A stretch of DNA of 64,000 nucleotides from an uncultured Cohaesibacter sp. (GCF_963664735.1 NZ_OY761553.1:1-64000), one strand, 5' to 3'. Positions 46,323 through 56,516 are shown, counted from the stretch's first letter. Numbers and translations are program-made. The notes: generated from the letters alone by a model not told the origin.

Positions 46323-48521
46323 TTATTTGGTCATGTAGGCCGGGAACCAGCCTTCATGAGCCTTTGTGAGGTCAGAAACCTCCACAGACCCAACGCCTGC
46401 GATATGCACAGCTTTGCCTTCGACCACACCGATTACCTCGGCTTCAATGCCGGCTTTCTTTGCCTGCTCTAGAAGGGCATTGGCGGCATCTTTGCAGCAG
46501 GTTACGATAAAGCGCGCCTGATCTTCTGCATAAAAAGCGATGTGCGTGTTTTCGGCGGGTAGCTCGATAGAACAGCCAAGACCGGAGCGCATGGCCATTT
46601 CAGCGATGGCAACGCCAAGACCACCGTCCGAGATGTCGTGAGCTGACTTGATGGCACCGGCTCTGATCTCTTCGCGGACAAATGCGCCGTTCTTCTTCTC
46701 CAGTTCCAGATCGACCGGAGGAGGGGCTCCTTCCTCGCGACCATAAAGTTCGGAAAGATAGGCGCTTTGGCCCATTTCCGTGCCATGACCACCGATCAGA
46801 ATGATGACGTCGCATTCATCAACGAAGCCGTTGCCGATTGCAACAGAAACGTCCGGAAGCAGGCCAACAGCGCCGATGGCTGGGGTTGGCAGAATGGCTT
46901 CGCCCGAGGTTTCGTTATAGAGCGAAACGTTGCCTGAGACGATTGGCATGTCGAGGGCTTCACAGGCTGCGCCAACGCCCTTGATGCAGCCCACGAACTG
47001 TCCCATGATCTCGGGTTTTTCAGGGTTGCCGAAGTTGAGGTTGTCGGTGGTGGCAAGCGGCTCTGCACCAACTGCGTTGAGGTTGCGCCAAGCTTCGGCT
47101 ACGGCCTGCTTGCCGCCTTCAAACGGATCAGCCTTGCAGTAGCGTGGAGTCACGTCCACGGTGAAGGCGAGGCCCTTCTTGGTGCCGTCAACGCGGATCA
47201 CACCAGCGTCACCGCCAGGGCGCTGTTTGGTGTTGCCCTGAATCATGGTGTCATACTGTTCCCAGACCCAACGGCGGGAGCAAAGGTTTTTGCTGCCAAC
47301 CATGGCAACGAGGCTTTGCATGAGGTCTTTTGGTGCTTCAACCGTTGCGTTGTCCAGCTTTGGCGTTTTGGGCGTTTCGACCCATGGACGGTCATATTCC
47401 GGAGCTTCGTCGCCAAGTTCCTTGATAGGCAGGTCGGCAACCATTTCGCCTTGATGGAAAATGCGGAAACGTAGGGTATCCGTGGTGAGACCGCACTCGG
47501 CAAAGTCCAGCTCCCATTTGCGGAAGACAGCCTCTGCTGCTTCGCGCTTCTCGGGATGCAGAACCATCAGCATGCGTTCTTGAGATTCCGAAAGCATCAT
47601 CTCATAAGGCGTCATGTTCTCTTCGCGGTTTGGCACCTTGTCGAGATCAAGATCAATGCCAAGATTGCCCTTTGCGCCCATTTCAACGGCCGAGCAGGTG
47701 AGGCCCGCAGCGCCCATATCCTGAATGGCGATCACTGCGCCGGTCTTCATCAACTCGAGGGTGGCTTCCATCAGGCGTTTTTCGCTGAATGGGTCGCCAA
47801 CCTGAACAGTTGGACGCTTCTCTTCGCTGTCGTCGTCAAATTCTGCCGAGGCCATGGTTGCGCCGCCGACGCCATCGCGTCCGGTCTTTGCACCCAGATA
47901 GACGACCGGCATGCCAACACCCTTGGCTTCAGACAGGAAGATCTTGTCTGCATCGGCAAGACCTGCTGCAAAAGCGTTCACAAGGCAGTTGCCGTTGTAT
48001 GAGGAATGGAAGCTTACTTCGCCGCCGACTGTCGGTACGCCGAAGCTGTTGCCATAGCCACCAACGCCAGCAACAACGCCGGAGAGCACATGGCGTGTCC
48101 GTTCATGCTCAGGCACGCCAAAGCGCAGGGAGTTCATGGCAGCGACAGGACGGGCACCCATGGTGAACACGTCGCGCAAGATGCCGCCCACGCCAGTGGC
48201 TGCGCCCTGATATGGCTCGATGTAGGACGGGTGGTTGTGGCTTTCCATTTTGAAGACGACGGTCTGGCCATCGTCAATGTCTACCACGCCGGCGTTTTCA
48301 CCTGGGCCTTGCAACACGCGAGGGCCTTTGGTTGGCAGGGTGCGCAGCCATTTCTTGGAGGATTTATACGAGCAGTGCTCGTTCCACATGGCAGAGAAAA
48401 TACCAAACTCGGTGAAGGTTGGCTCACGGCCAATCAGTTCGAGAATGTGGTTATATTCTTCCGGTTTCAGGCCATGAGCGGCGATCAACTCCGGAGTGAT
48501 CTGTGGTTCATTTTTGCTCAT
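46323..48521 (-). CDS. purL: Phosphoribosylformylglycinamidine synthase subunit PurL
   Basis: A 732-residue small-type PurL that needs PurQ and PurS. Visible are the substrate-binding [35 protein letters not shown] near residue 75 and [18 protein letters not shown]. It converts FGAR to FGAM in purine synthesis with ATP. Its start overlaps the purQ stop by ATGA (48518-48521). Confidence 0.97.
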   Translation of the reverse strand: MSKNEPQITPELIAAHGLKPEEYNHILELIGREPTFTEFGIFSAMWNEHCSYKSSKKWLRTLPTKGPRVLQGPGENAGVVDIDDGQTVVFKMESHNHPSYIEPYQGAATGVGGILRDVFTMGARPVAAMNSLRFGVPEHERTRHVLSGVVAGVGGYGNSFGVPTVGGEVSFHSSYNGNCLVNAFAAGLADADKIFLSEAKGVGMPVVYLGAKTGRDGVGGATMASAEFDDDSEEKRPTVQVGDPFSEKRLMEATLELMKTGAVIAIQDMGAAGLTCSAVEMGAKGNLGIDLDLDKVPNREENMTPYEMMLSESQERMLMVLHPEKREAAEAVFRKWELDFAECGLTTDTLRFRIFHQGEMVADLPIKELGDEAPEYDRPWVETPKTPKLDNATVEAPKDLMQSLVAMVGSKNLCSRRWVWEQYDTMIQGNTKQRPGGDAGVIRVDGTKKGLAFTVDVTPRYCKADPFEGGKQAVAEAWRNLNAVGAEPLATTDNLNFGNPEKPEIMGQFVGCIKGVGAACEALDMPIVSGNVSLYNETSGEAILPTPAIGAVGLLPDVSVAIGNGFVDECDVIILIGGHGTEMGQSAYLSELYGREEGAPPPVDLELEKKNGAFVREEIRAGAIKSAHDISDGGLGVAIAEMAMRSGLGCSIELPAENTHIAFYAEDQARFIVTCCKDAANALLEQAKKAGIEAEVIGVVEGKAVHIAGVGSVEVSDLTKAHEGWFPAYMTK

Positions 48522-49207
48522 GCTACCTTCTCCAACAGGCTTTCAAACAGGCCGCGGCCATCAAGGCCGCCGTGCAGGTCTTCGATCAGGTTTTCTGGAT
48601 GTGGCATCATGCCCAGAATGGTGCCTCGGGCGTTCATGATGCCTGCAATATTGTTGCGAGAGCCGTTGATATTGGCTTTCGGCGTCACTTCTCCGTCTGC
48701 ATCGCAGTATCTGAACAGAACACGACCTTCATCTTCCAGCATCTTCAGGGTGTCGTCATCGGCAAAGAAGTTGCCATCATGATGGGCTACCGGGCAACGC
48801 ATGACCTGACCCTTCTCGTAACACGAGGTGAAGATAGTGTCATTGCGCTCGATGCGGAGTTTGGTTTCCTTGCAGATGAAGGTAAGGCCAGCGTTGCGCA
48901 TCAGTGCACCGGGCAGAATGCCGGTTTCGGTCAGGATCTGGAAACCATTGCAGACGCCGAGAATGCGAACGCCCTGTTTGGCTTTTTCCAGAAGGTCGGC
49001 CACAATCGGCGAGCGCGCTGCGATAGCGCCGGACCGCAAATAGTCACCATAGGAGAAGCCGCCTGGCAGAATGATCAGGTCAGCTTCGGGAATTTCAGTC
49101 TCGGCATGCCAGACCATCATGGGGTCTGTTCCGGAAACGGAGCGCACGGCGGCGGCCATGTCATGCTCACGGTTGGTTCCGGGGAATACGAGGATCGCAG
49201 TTTTCAT
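48518..49207 (-). CDS. purQ: Phosphoribosylformylglycinamidine synthase subunit PurQ
   Basis: A 229-residue glutaminase. The nucleophile Cys is in [16 protein letters not shown] near residue 88, the catalytic His/Glu pair near the C-terminus in [12 protein letters not shown]. It supplies ammonia to PurL. It begins with the class-typical [15 protein letters not shown] and overlaps purL. A small membrane protein gene lies 45 bases upstream. Confidence 0.97.
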   Translation of the reverse strand: MKTAILVFPGTNREHDMAAAVRSVSGTDPMMVWHAETEIPEADLIILPGGFSYGDYLRSGAIAARSPIVADLLEKAKQGVRILGVCNGFQILTETGILPGALMRNAGLTFICKETKLRIERNDTIFTSCYEKGQVMRCPVAHHDGNFFADDDTLKMLEDEGRVLFRYCDADGEVTPKANINGSRNNIAGIMNARGTILGMMPHPENLIEDLHGGLDGRGLFESLLEKVA

Positions 49208-49252
49208 AAGTCCTGCTCCTTGACGAAATAGGGGATGCCTGCTGGCGTCCTG

Positions 49253-49456
49253 TTACAACAGAAATACAATTGCGAGAATGGAGGCGATGATCGGGATAAG
49301 AATGAAGATGGCGCCCTTTACGAGCATGAAGCGGATAGCTTTTGCGGCCTCTTCTTTCTGGTCATATGGCATTGGGCCTGACTGGTTATCTGCACTGGCA
49401 GTGGAGGGGCGTTCCGATGCGGCGGGGGTGCCTTGTCCATTGCTATTTGTCATCAA
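49253..49456 (-). CDS. Small membrane protein in the pur operon
   Basis: A 67-residue protein between purS and purQ in the same direction. The first 30 residues are polar (Ser, Pro, Gln-rich), then PYDQKEEAAKAIRFMLVK leads into one C-terminal helix (GAIFILIPIIASILAIVFLL). Small proteins of this plan sit in the pur operon of several Rhizobiales. Its role is unknown; membrane anchoring or control of the enzyme complex is speculation. Confidence 0.75.
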   Translation of the reverse strand: MMTNSNGQGTPAASERPSTASADNQSGPMPYDQKEEAAKAIRFMLVKGAIFILIPIIASILAIVFLL

Positions 49457-49534
49457 ACCGAGTTTCCTTCCCTGTCATCTCCGCGCCTAGTCACAGCTTT
49501 TTGTAACTGGCGAGAGACAGTCCTCCACGCCCTG

Positions 49535-49774
49535 TCAGAGAATGTCGATGTGATAATTCTCGATGACGGTGTTGGCCAGCAGCTTCTCACACATCTCGGA
49601 CAGTCTGGTCTCAGCTGCCGCCTTGTCGGTGTCTGTCAGCTCGATGTCAATCACCTTGCCCTGACGAACGGACCCGATGCCATCAAATCCCAATGATCCC
49701 AGAGCGCCTTCAATGGCTTTACCCTGAGGGTCCAGAACGCCGTTTTTCAGTGTTACAGTGACACGTGCTTTCAT
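49535..49774 (-). CDS. purS: Phosphoribosylformylglycinamidine synthase subunit PurS
   Basis: A 79-residue protein with ARVTVTLKNGVLDPQGKAIE at the start and GKVIDIELTDTD in the middle, both typical of PurS. It docks PurQ on PurL. The ATG at 49774 is chosen over a frame 13 residues longer. It is separated from purC by a hairpin-containing gap. Confidence 0.95.
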   Translation of the reverse strand: MKARVTVTLKNGVLDPQGKAIEGALGSLGFDGIGSVRQGKVIDIELTDTDKAAAETRLSEMCEKLLANTVIENYHIDIL

Positions 49775-49829
49775 CTTAACGCTATCCTTGTTTTCCGGCT
49801 TGCAGCTTGCCACCGGGAAGTGTCAATGG

Positions 49830-49853
49830 AAAAGGCAGGACACATGCCCTGCC
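49830..49853 (-). terminator. Hairpin with short T-run between purC and purS
   Basis: On the minus strand GGCAGG pairs with CCTGCC (49853-49848 / 49839-49834) around an 8-base loop, followed by TTTTCC. It would reduce but probably not stop read-through from purC into the rest of the operon. Confidence 0.5.
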
Positions 49854-49863
49854 TCGTCTATGA

Positions 49864-50631
49864 TTATTTCACCAGAACCGGGCCGGTGCCCTTACGCTCA
49901 GGTGTTGTTTCGATCATGATGCCCAAACGTTTGGCAACTTCCTGATAGGCTTCGATCATGCCACCCATATCGCGGCGGAAGCGGTCCTTGTCCATCTTGT
50001 CGTTGGTGTTGATGTCCCAGAGACGGCAGGAATCAGGAGAGATTTCGTCAGCCAGAATGACGCGCATGGTGTCGCCTTCGAAATAGCGACCGCATTCGAT
50101 CTTGAAGTCGACCAGACGGATGCCAACAGCGCGGAACATGCCGGTGAGGAAATCGTTGATACGGATGGCCAGAGCCATGATGTCATCAATCTCTTGCGGA
50201 GATGCCCAGCCAAAAGCCGTGATATGCTCTTCAGAGACCATCGGGTCGTCCAAGCTGTCATTCTTGTAGCAGAATTCAATGATGGAGCGTGGCAGCAGGG
50301 TGCCTTCTTCAACGCCGAGGCGTTTGGAAATGGATCCGGCAGCAACGTTGCGCACAATGACTTCCAACGGAATGATTTCGCATTCCTTGATCAGCTGCTC
50401 ACGCATGTTGATGCGCTTGATGAAATGGGTCTGAATTCCGATGTCGTTAAGCGCGGTAAAGATGAACTCCGAAATGCGGTTGTTCAGCACGCCCTTACCT
50501 TCGATAACTTCATGTTTCTTTGCGTTGAAGGCGGTGGCATCGTCTTTATAAAAGCAAACAAGGGTTCCCGGTTCTGGACCTTCATAAAGAATTTTTGCCT
50601 TTCCTTCATAGATCCTACGACGACGATTCAT
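49864..50631 (-). CDS. purC: SAICAR synthetase
   Basis: A 255-residue enzyme that joins aspartate to [24 protein letters not shown] at the start, the ATP-site [13 protein letters not shown] and SPDSCRLWD are characteristic. It is the first gene of purC-purS-(small protein)-purQ-purL. The start at 50631 fits the family. Confidence 0.97.
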   Translation of the reverse strand: MNRRRRIYEGKAKILYEGPEPGTLVCFYKDDATAFNAKKHEVIEGKGVLNNRISEFIFTALNDIGIQTHFIKRINMREQLIKECEIIPLEVIVRNVAAGSISKRLGVEEGTLLPRSIIEFCYKNDSLDDPMVSEEHITAFGWASPQEIDDIMALAIRINDFLTGMFRAVGIRLVDFKIECGRYFEGDTMRVILADEISPDSCRLWDINTNDKMDKDRFRRDMGGMIEAYQEVAKRLGIMIETTPERKGTGPVLVK

Positions 50632-51252
50632 GAGCGTATTACCATTCAGTTTTGCCCGCGGGGGGCTGATTTAAGGGGTGTAAAGCCAAACGGAGATTTC
50701 AGTCCGCGTCAGGCTTTTTTTTGAATATTGGCTTCCTACGGTTTCGGTTTCATCGCAACAGGGCATTCGGCGGAAAGCACTTTTAGCGCGATGAGAATCA
50801 GACCTTCTGCCGGAGCACTATATCCTATTTGTTCAGGGACAGGACTCTGATTGGAATATTTACCAAGCGTGCAGCCAGCAAAGCGTATGTCTTTGGCTGC
50901 TGATTAGCGAATTCCTGCCAATTACACAATCGTTGAAACGTATCTTGGAGCAGATTTTTGTTGTTCTTCGCTTATTCTTTCCCGGATGCTGACTTGGCGG
51001 CAACGATTGTGCTTTGGCAGAAAACCAAATGCGTCCAATGAGGTTTGGAGAATTGTAATTATTTCTCAAATTCATATTTTGGTCTGCTTTGCTTCCTGGT
51101 CAATTTATGGTAGAATATACTTACGGAAAGATGCTTATTTTTCCCGAGGGTTTAGCTGTTTCTCGCGTTTTAAACTTGCCATCCTGATTGTTAAAAAATC
51201 GATTGATCTTAGTACATTTATCCGTCTTGGAAGGAGCTGGAGGAGGGAGATC
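50632..51252. other. Gap between purC and the zeta-subunit gene
   Basis: About 620 bases. It holds a + strand terminator-like hairpin at 50682-50722 and must contain the divergent purC and zeta-subunit promoters. The plus-strand frame through 50986-51252 upstream of the zeta start looks like random sequence, not a gene. Confidence 0.65.
50682..50722 (+). terminator. Orphan intrinsic terminator upstream of purC
   Basis: AAAGCC (50682-50687) pairs with GGCTTT (50712-50717), inside which CGGA pairs with TCCG (50691-50694 / 50703-50706); eight T's follow (50715-50722). It points along the + strand, where no gene ends. Confidence 0.55.
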
Positions 51253-51576
51253 ATGACCACATTTGACAACAGAGAAGCTGGCTACGAAGCGAAATTCGCC
51301 CATGAACAGGACATGTTGTTCAAGGCAACCGTTCGCCGGAATAAAATGATCGGCCAGTGGGCTGCGGACAAGCTTGGAATTTCCGGTGATGATGCTGAGC
51401 ATTATGCCAAGGAAATCGTGCGCCATAGCTTGAAGAAGACCGACGATGACGACGTCGTTCATAAAATCCAGAGAGACTTCAGCGATAACTTCATCTACTG
51501 GTCAGAGCATCGCATTCGCGCAAAACTTAGCAGCTTCATGTCTGCTGCTCTGAACGAAGTGAGTGCCGGGGCCTGA
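51253..51576 (+). CDS. DUF1476: zeta subunit (inhibitor) of F1FO-ATPase
   Basis: A 107-residue helical protein of the DUF1476 family, the same size as the zeta subunit of Paracoccus denitrificans (106). The N-terminal inhibitory segment FDNREAGYEAKFAHEQDMLF and the body RRNKMIGQWAADKLGISGDD are conserved in the family. In Alphaproteobacteria it binds F1 and blocks ATP hydrolysis when energy is low. The ATG at 51253 has GGAGG at 51242-51246. It is monocistronic, with a terminator overlapping its stop. Confidence 0.9.
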   Translation: MTTFDNREAGYEAKFAHEQDMLFKATVRRNKMIGQWAADKLGISGDDAEHYAKEIVRHSLKKTDDDDVVHKIQRDFSDNFIYWSEHRIRAKLSSFMSAALNEVSAGA

Positions 51577-51600
51577 GGCGATTGTCAGCCCCCGTCTTTT
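51568..51600 (+). terminator. Intrinsic terminator of the zeta-subunit gene
   Basis: GGGGC-(C)-TGA (51568-51576) pairs with TCA-GCCCC (51585-51592), with one bulged base, then CGTCTTTT. The stem overlaps the stop codon. Confidence 0.6.
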
Positions 51601-51773
51601 CTCGCCAAACGAAGATAGAACGAGCAGGGAGTAGTCGTTTATTCCGGAATGATTAGCTTATGGTCTGGCTTTTGGGCTGCAACATTGCGCAGGACCGTTG
51701 TGAAGCGTATGACTTTGGAAAAAGTGTTCTAACGCTCACTCAATAACCAGCTTCTTTTGTTCCGGAGGACGCC

Positions 51774-52559
51774 ATGTCGGTATCACTAGAAACCCTTTCC
51801 CTTGCCATGCAAAATGCACGGCAAACTGCTCAACCGGTTTATAGCGGTTGGAGCCTTTTCCCCGGAGAGCTTGTTGCCAGAGCCGTCGCTAGCGGTCCTT
51901 TTGATGGACTCTTGATTGATGTTCAGCATGGACACATGGATTTTTCCCAGTCACAGGCCATGACAATTGCTATTGCTCAAGCAGGAAAGGCTCCTCTGTT
52001 GCGCATTCCCGTCGGAGATTATGCGTTGGTATCTCGGGCTCTGGATTTCGGGGTACAGGGTATTGTCGCGCCGATGATCAACACGGCAGAAGAGGCTAAG
52101 GCTCTTGTCAATGCTGCCAAATATCCAACTGTAGGAGAGCGCAGCTATGCGCCTTTCGGAGCGTGCGCGCTCTATGATCTTGAGGCCGGGGATTATGTCG
52201 CCAAGGCCAATGAGGCTTGTCTGGTCTTTGCAATGATTGAAACCGAGCGGGCCTTGGATAATCTGGAGGAAATTCTCTATGTCGAAGGGCTCGATGGTGT
52301 TTTTGTCGGGCCTGCCGATCTGTCCCTGACACTTCTCAAAGGGGAGCGGGTGGATATGGATTGTGATCTTGCCAACGAGGCTTACAAGCTCATCGCGCAG
52401 AAAGCTGCCGAAGCGGGCAAGCTTTCGGGAATTTATGCGTTCAACACGGATTATGCAAAGCGCTATGCAGGGTTCGGCTTTAACCTGATTGCTGTAGGCA
52501 GTGATGCCGGTTACATGGCTGCTGGCATGCAGCAAATAGCAGATGAACTGAAAGCCTAA
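51774..52559 (+). CDS. HpcH/HpaI-family aldolase
   Basis: A 261-residue TIM-barrel class II aldolase. Key motifs are FDGLLIDVQHGHMDFSQ (catalytic His region), the metal/phosphate-site VFAMIETERALDNLEEI and VEGLDGVFVGPADLSLTL, and GVQGIVAPMINTAEEA. It belongs to the 4-hydroxy-2-oxoheptanedioate and 2-keto-3-deoxy acid aldolase group, which splits or makes 2-oxo-4-hydroxy acids. The GEELV-like start of the chain and a GGAGG ahead fix the ATG. No neighbour pinpoints the substrate; an acid sugar or aromatic breakdown product is possible. Confidence 0.88.
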   Translation: MSVSLETLSLAMQNARQTAQPVYSGWSLFPGELVARAVASGPFDGLLIDVQHGHMDFSQSQAMTIAIAQAGKAPLLRIPVGDYALVSRALDFGVQGIVAPMINTAEEAKALVNAAKYPTVGERSYAPFGACALYDLEAGDYVAKANEACLVFAMIETERALDNLEEILYVEGLDGVFVGPADLSLTLLKGERVDMDCDLANEAYKLIAQKAAEAGKLSGIYAFNTDYAKRYAGFGFNLIAVGSDAGYMAAGMQQIADELKA

Positions 52560-52598
52560 CGAATAGTTCTGTTCTTTCAGTGGTTTCTTATAAGGTAA

Positions 52599-52631
52599 AG
52601 GCCTGCAGTGTTGCTGTGGGCCTATTATTTA
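52599..52631 (+). terminator. Probable terminator of the aldolase gene
   Basis: AGGCC-tg-CAG (52599-52608) pairs with CTG-tg-GGCCT (52614-52623), with a 2-base internal mismatch; ATTATTTA follows. Confidence 0.5.
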
Positions 52632-52779
52632 TACTTTAGAATTAAGCAAAATAAATACCTCTTTATTGATCTATATCATCGAATATATGAAATTTTGAAA
52701 TCATTCTTCTTGCGGGTACGACTGATGTAACGACAGGGCAAGCCTGTTTATCGGATTTATATTGGCCGGGGGGAGAGAA

Positions 52780-53001
52780 ATGCTGAGGCTTGTAGCAATA
52801 TTCTACATAATCATTGCGCCTACACTTGCTGGGATTTTCGCGTTGGTTCCATTGACCATGTCGGGAACGCTTTCAATCGACGGAGGATTCTTGTTGGCGT
52901 TCGTAATCGCGGGGGCGATACTGGCTTTGCCGGTGTCATGGTTCGTTGCCAAGCGCATTGATGCGCTTATTTCTTCCAAGGGACCAGCTGCTTCTGTTTG
53001 A
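52780..53001 (+). CDS. Small two-helix membrane protein
   Basis: A 73-residue protein with two transmembrane helices (LVAIFYIIIAPTLAGIFALV and GGFLLAFVIAGAILALPVSW), then WFVAKRIDALI. Small proteins of this pattern exist in other Alphaproteobacteria and are sometimes mislabelled as CTP synthetase, to which they have no resemblance. The ATG at 52780 has a GGGGAGAG site ahead. Function unknown. Confidence 0.7.
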   Translation: MLRLVAIFYIIIAPTLAGIFALVPLTMSGTLSIDGGFLLAFVIAGAILALPVSWFVAKRIDALISSKGPAASV

Positions 53002-53044
53002 CGACCGGCAGGTCTGTTTAGCGGGACAGTATTGAAGAAGCAAC

Positions 53045-53085
53045 GAACGAGAAAAGGCCTGACTATGTCAGGCCTTTTTTCGTTC
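53045..53085. terminator. Long bidirectional terminator
   Basis: GAACGA and AAAAGGCCTGAC (53045-53063) pair with GTCAGGCCTTTT and TCGTTC (53067-53085) around TAT. It ends the convergent small membrane protein and RBBP9-type genes. Confidence 0.85.
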
Positions 53086-53638
53086 AGGACAGTGTGTTCA
53101 TGAAATTGGCGAAGGTCATTAGGCCTTCGGGCCAGGGTCCTTGACCGCTATGCTCGTTTATGTGGCCGGTATCGCCAGCATCCACAAAGGTCGAGCCCCA
53201 TTTCTTGCCAAAATGCTCGGCCGTCTCGAACGCGCAGTACGGATCGCTGCGCGAGGCAACGAGAATGGAAGGGAAGGGCAATGCACATTCCGGGATTGGT
53301 GCAAAGTGGCGAATGTGGCCCGGAACATGGTCATCACTTTCCACGTTCGGCATGCCTACGAGAAAGGCGCCCTTGACAACGCCGGGCTTGATCGCTGCTG
53401 CCGCCTTGACGGTTGCGACCACGCCCAGAGAGTGGGCCACCAGAACCGCCGGGCGTGTTGCCTGTTCGACGTCAGCAATGATCTTGCTGACCCAGCTTTC
53501 CATCTGCGGATTGGCCCAATCCTGTTGCTCAATTCGTCGCGCTGACTTGATCTTGCTTTCCCAACGAGATTGCCAGTGGTCCGGGCCGGAATTATCCAGC
53601 CCGGGAATAATGAAAATGTCTGCTTCAGACGCCTTCAT
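53084..53638 (-). CDS. RBBP9/YdeN-family serine hydrolase
   Basis: A 184-residue alpha/beta hydrolase of the RBBP9 family. The N-terminal signature IIPGLDNSGPDHWQSRWE, the nucleophile Ser in LVAHSLGVVATVK, the acid in VASRSDPYCAFETA and the His in GDTGHINEHSG form the catalytic triad region. Its substrate is unknown. It lies 32 bases downstream of purB in the same direction, so it may be co-transcribed. Confidence 0.87.
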   Translation of the reverse strand: MKASEADIFIIPGLDNSGPDHWQSRWESKIKSARRIEQQDWANPQMESWVSKIIADVEQATRPAVLVAHSLGVVATVKAAAAIKPGVVKGAFLVGMPNVESDDHVPGHIRHFAPIPECALPFPSILVASRSDPYCAFETAEHFGKKWGSTFVDAGDTGHINEHSGQGPWPEGLMTFANFMNTLS

Positions 53639-53670
53639 TTATCTGCCTTTCGTTAACGCTTGCGATCGGT

Positions 53671-54999
53671 TTAGTCTTCGCCGAAGACGCGTTTGAAAAT
53701 CACATCCACATTCTTGGTGTGATAACCCAGATCGAAGCGGCTCTTGATTTCATCTTCTGACAGATATTGGCGCACATCTTTGTCATTCAAGAGCTCGGTC
53801 AGGAAATCGACCTCTGCAGCACCAGCGTGGTGATAGCTTTCCCAAACCTTCATGGCATTGCGCTGGACGAGGCGATAGGCGTCTTCGCGGGAAGAGCCAG
53901 CCTGTGTTAGGGCAAGCAGAATGCGCTGGGAATGAACAAGGCCGCCAAGTCGGTTCATGTTGCCAGCCATGCGTTCAGGATAAACCAGCAGCTTGTCGAT
54001 GACGCCGGCCAGACGAACCAGAGCAAAGTCAAGGGTGACGGTTGAATCCGGGCCGATCATGCGTTCAACAGAAGAGTGGGAGATGTCGCGCTCATGCCAG
54101 AGAGCAACATTTTCCAGAGCTGGTGTCACGGCGGAGCGAACGATGCGCGACAGGCCTGTAAGATTTTCGGTTAGAACCGGGTTGCGCTTGTGTGGCATGG
54201 CCGAAGAGCCTTTCTGGCCCTTGGAGAAGAATTCCTCAGCTTCCAGCACTTCGGTGCGCTGCAAATGACGGATTTCCGTTGCGACGCGTTCGACCGATGA
54301 TGCGATGACGCCCAGAGTTGCAAAGAACATGGCGTGGCGGTCACGCGGGATAACCTGAGTTGAAACAGGTTCCGGCTTGAGGCCCAAGGCCTCGGCAACA
54401 TGCTCTTCTACGCTTGGGTCGATGTTGGCGAAGGTGCCGACTGCGCCGGAAATGGCACAGGTTGCGATTTCTTCGCGTGCCGCGACAAGGCGTGCTTTGC
54501 AGCGATCAAACTCGGCATAAGCTTCGGCCATTTTAAGGCCAAAGGTAACCGGTTCAGCGTGAATGCCGTGGGAGCGACCGATGCAGACGGTGTCCTTGTG
54601 CTCCATGGCGCGACGTTTGATGGCTGCCAGCAGCTTGTCAATGTCAGCCAGCAGCAGGTCAGCTGCGCGTGTCAACTGAACATTGAAGCAGGTGTCGAGC
54701 ACGTCAGAAGAGGTCATCCCCTGATGCACAAAGCGGGAATCAGGGCCAATGAATTCGGCCAGATGGGTGAGGAATGCAATCACATCATGCTTGGTTTCGC
54801 GTTCGATCTCATCGATGCGATCAATATCAAAGGTGGCCGAACCGCCTTTTTCCCAAATTGTTTTTGCAGCACTCTCTGGAATGACGCCGAGTTTTGCAAG
54901 TGCATCACACGCATGGGCTTCAATTTCGAACCAGATGCGGAATTTGGTTTCCGGAGACCAGATATCGGTCATCTCGGAACGGGAATAACGAGGGATCAT
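53671..54999 (-). CDS. purB: Adenylosuccinate lyase
   Basis: A 442-residue lyase. The superfamily signature is QKGSSAMPHKRNPVLTEN and the region IGRSHGIHAEPVTFG holds the catalytic His. It performs two fumarate-releasing steps in purine synthesis. It begins with IPRYSRSEMTDIWSPE, as in other bacteria. Being separate from the purC operon is usual. Confidence 0.96.
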   Translation of the reverse strand: MIPRYSRSEMTDIWSPETKFRIWFEIEAHACDALAKLGVIPESAAKTIWEKGGSATFDIDRIDEIERETKHDVIAFLTHLAEFIGPDSRFVHQGMTSSDVLDTCFNVQLTRAADLLLADIDKLLAAIKRRAMEHKDTVCIGRSHGIHAEPVTFGLKMAEAYAEFDRCKARLVAAREEIATCAISGAVGTFANIDPSVEEHVAEALGLKPEPVSTQVIPRDRHAMFFATLGVIASSVERVATEIRHLQRTEVLEAEEFFSKGQKGSSAMPHKRNPVLTENLTGLSRIVRSAVTPALENVALWHERDISHSSVERMIGPDSTVTLDFALVRLAGVIDKLLVYPERMAGNMNRLGGLVHSQRILLALTQAGSSREDAYRLVQRNAMKVWESYHHAGAAEVDFLTELLNDKDVRQYLSEDEIKSRFDLGYHTKNVDVIFKRVFGED

Positions 55000-55062
55000 G
55001 TCGTTGGCCTGTTCTTGATAGTTGGTGCGCGCATCTGGGTGTTGCGCGACGGAAAGTGTTTG

Positions 55063-55740
55063 TTAGCGTTGTGCCTTTTCGGCAGCTTTGCGGATGAGGG
55101 CGATATTTTCGCGGTAGCCTTCGATGCCTTTGCCCTTGAAGACGGCTGAGCCTGCGACCAGCACGTTGGCTCCTGCTTCGGCAATGAGCGGGGCTGTTTG
55201 TGGCGTGACGCCGCCATCAATCTGAATGTCGATATCGCGATCGCCGATCAGGGCGCGAACCTTCTTGATCTTGTCAATGGTGGAAGGGATGAAGGACTGG
55301 CCGCCAAATCCGGGGTTGACGCTCATGATGAGGACCATATCCAGCTTGTCCAGCACATATTCGATGGCGCTTTCATGGGTGCCGGGATTGAGCGAAACGC
55401 CGGCCTTCTTGCCCATGGCCTTGATGGCCTGCAGGGAGCGGTCCAGATGCGGCCCTGCTTCGGCGTGCACCGTGATCATGTCCGAGCCAGCATCTGCGAA
55501 TTCCTGAAGATAGGGATCAGCAGGGGCTATCATCAGGTGGGTATCGATGGTCTTGTCCGTGTGGGGCCGTATGGCTCGAACGACCTGGGGGCCAAAGGTG
55601 ATGTTGGGAACGAAATGGCCGTCCATGACGTCGACATGGATCCAGTCACAACCAGCTTCGTCGATTGCCCGCACTTCTTCGCCAAACCGCGCAAAATCCG
55701 AGGCGAGAATGGACGGGGCGATTTTGATCGGTCGCACCAT
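55063..55740 (-). CDS. rpe: Ribulose-phosphate 3-epimerase
   Basis: A 225-residue TIM-barrel enzyme, the same length as E. coli Rpe. [15 protein letters not shown] near residue 8, [17 protein letters not shown] and [15 protein letters not shown] are characteristic, with metal-site His and Asp. It links pentose-phosphate intermediates. The ATG at 55740 gives the family start; a longer frame adds 50 unlike residues. It lies about 63 bases upstream of purB in the same direction. Confidence 0.95.
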   Translation of the reverse strand: MVRPIKIAPSILASDFARFGEEVRAIDEAGCDWIHVDVMDGHFVPNITFGPQVVRAIRPHTDKTIDTHLMIAPADPYLQEFADAGSDMITVHAEAGPHLDRSLQAIKAMGKKAGVSLNPGTHESAIEYVLDKLDMVLIMSVNPGFGGQSFIPSTIDKIKKVRALIGDRDIDIQIDGGVTPQTAPLIAEAGANVLVAGSAVFKGKGIEGYRENIALIRKAAEKAQR

Positions 55741-55905
55741 GATGTCTGCTGTCCTTGCGTTTTCTGAATGATGCCCACGCGGTAGCATATTGTGCTCATA
55801 TGGGCAAGCAAAGACACGGATGTGTTTTCGTCTAAGAAGGGGATGACGCCGAGATTCTCGACAAAGTAAGCAAGCGGGGCAACAAACCATGCCCGCTTGT
55901 TCTCA

Positions 55906-56379
55906 CTATTCTTCCAGAGGCAGAGCTGCTGTGTCTTTGACGGTTGAAACCACGATGCGTGATTGTACGTCAGAAACCAGTTCTGAATTGAGCAGCTTGT
56001 TTCGCAGAAAGTTATCGTAGGACTTGATGTCCTCGGTCACGACCTTGATCATATAGTCGACGGCACCGGTGATGCGCTCACAGATGACAACCTCAGGCCA
56101 CATGGCGGTGAGTCTGTCAAACTCTTCCATATTCTTACGGCTCGGAACGGCCAGTTTTACGAAGGCATAGGAGACAAAGCCCAGTCCCACAGCCTCTCTA
56201 TCGACCACAGCAGTGATTTGTTTTAGAACGCCGGTTTCTTTCAGCTTTTTAATTCTGCGCCAACATGGTGTTTGTGACATGCCGGATTGTTTCGCAATTT
56301 CTGCGATGGAAAGAGAAGCATCATCTTGCAGAACTTTCAGAATGCGAAGGTCTCCGGAATCGAGTTGCATTTTTTCCAT
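55906..56379 (-). CDS. Lrp/AsnC-family regulator
   Basis: A 157-residue protein. The N-terminal helix-turn-helix spans residues 8-65 (LRILKVLQDDASLSIAEIAK, QTPCWRRIKKLKETGVL) and the C-terminal RAM domain binds amino acids (VICERITGAVDYMIKVV). Family members respond to amino acids. It stands near a P1-family peptidase (137 bases away, same direction) and not far from the liv transporter, so regulation of amino acid use is plausible. Confidence 0.92.
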   Translation of the reverse strand: MEKMQLDSGDLRILKVLQDDASLSIAEIAKQSGMSQTPCWRRIKKLKETGVLKQITAVVDREAVGLGFVSYAFVKLAVPSRKNMEEFDRLTAMWPEVVICERITGAVDYMIKVVTEDIKSYDNFLRNKLLNSELVSDVQSRIVVSTVKDTAALPLEE

Positions 56380-56516
56380 ATTTTACTCGCTTGAGAAGAA
56401 ATTCTTCCAAAATTACCTTCATAATACGGGTTTGTATATATAAATTTTTGTGATCGCTCAGAATAGGGGGAAAATCTGTTTTATTGTAAAAGTGATGGGC
56501 CGTCCCTTTGGCTTGT

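Noticed and set aside
52780-53001. Label as CTP synthetase
   Set aside because: The 73-residue two-helix protein shares nothing with the large soluble CTP synthetase; such labels for short proteins appear to be errors.
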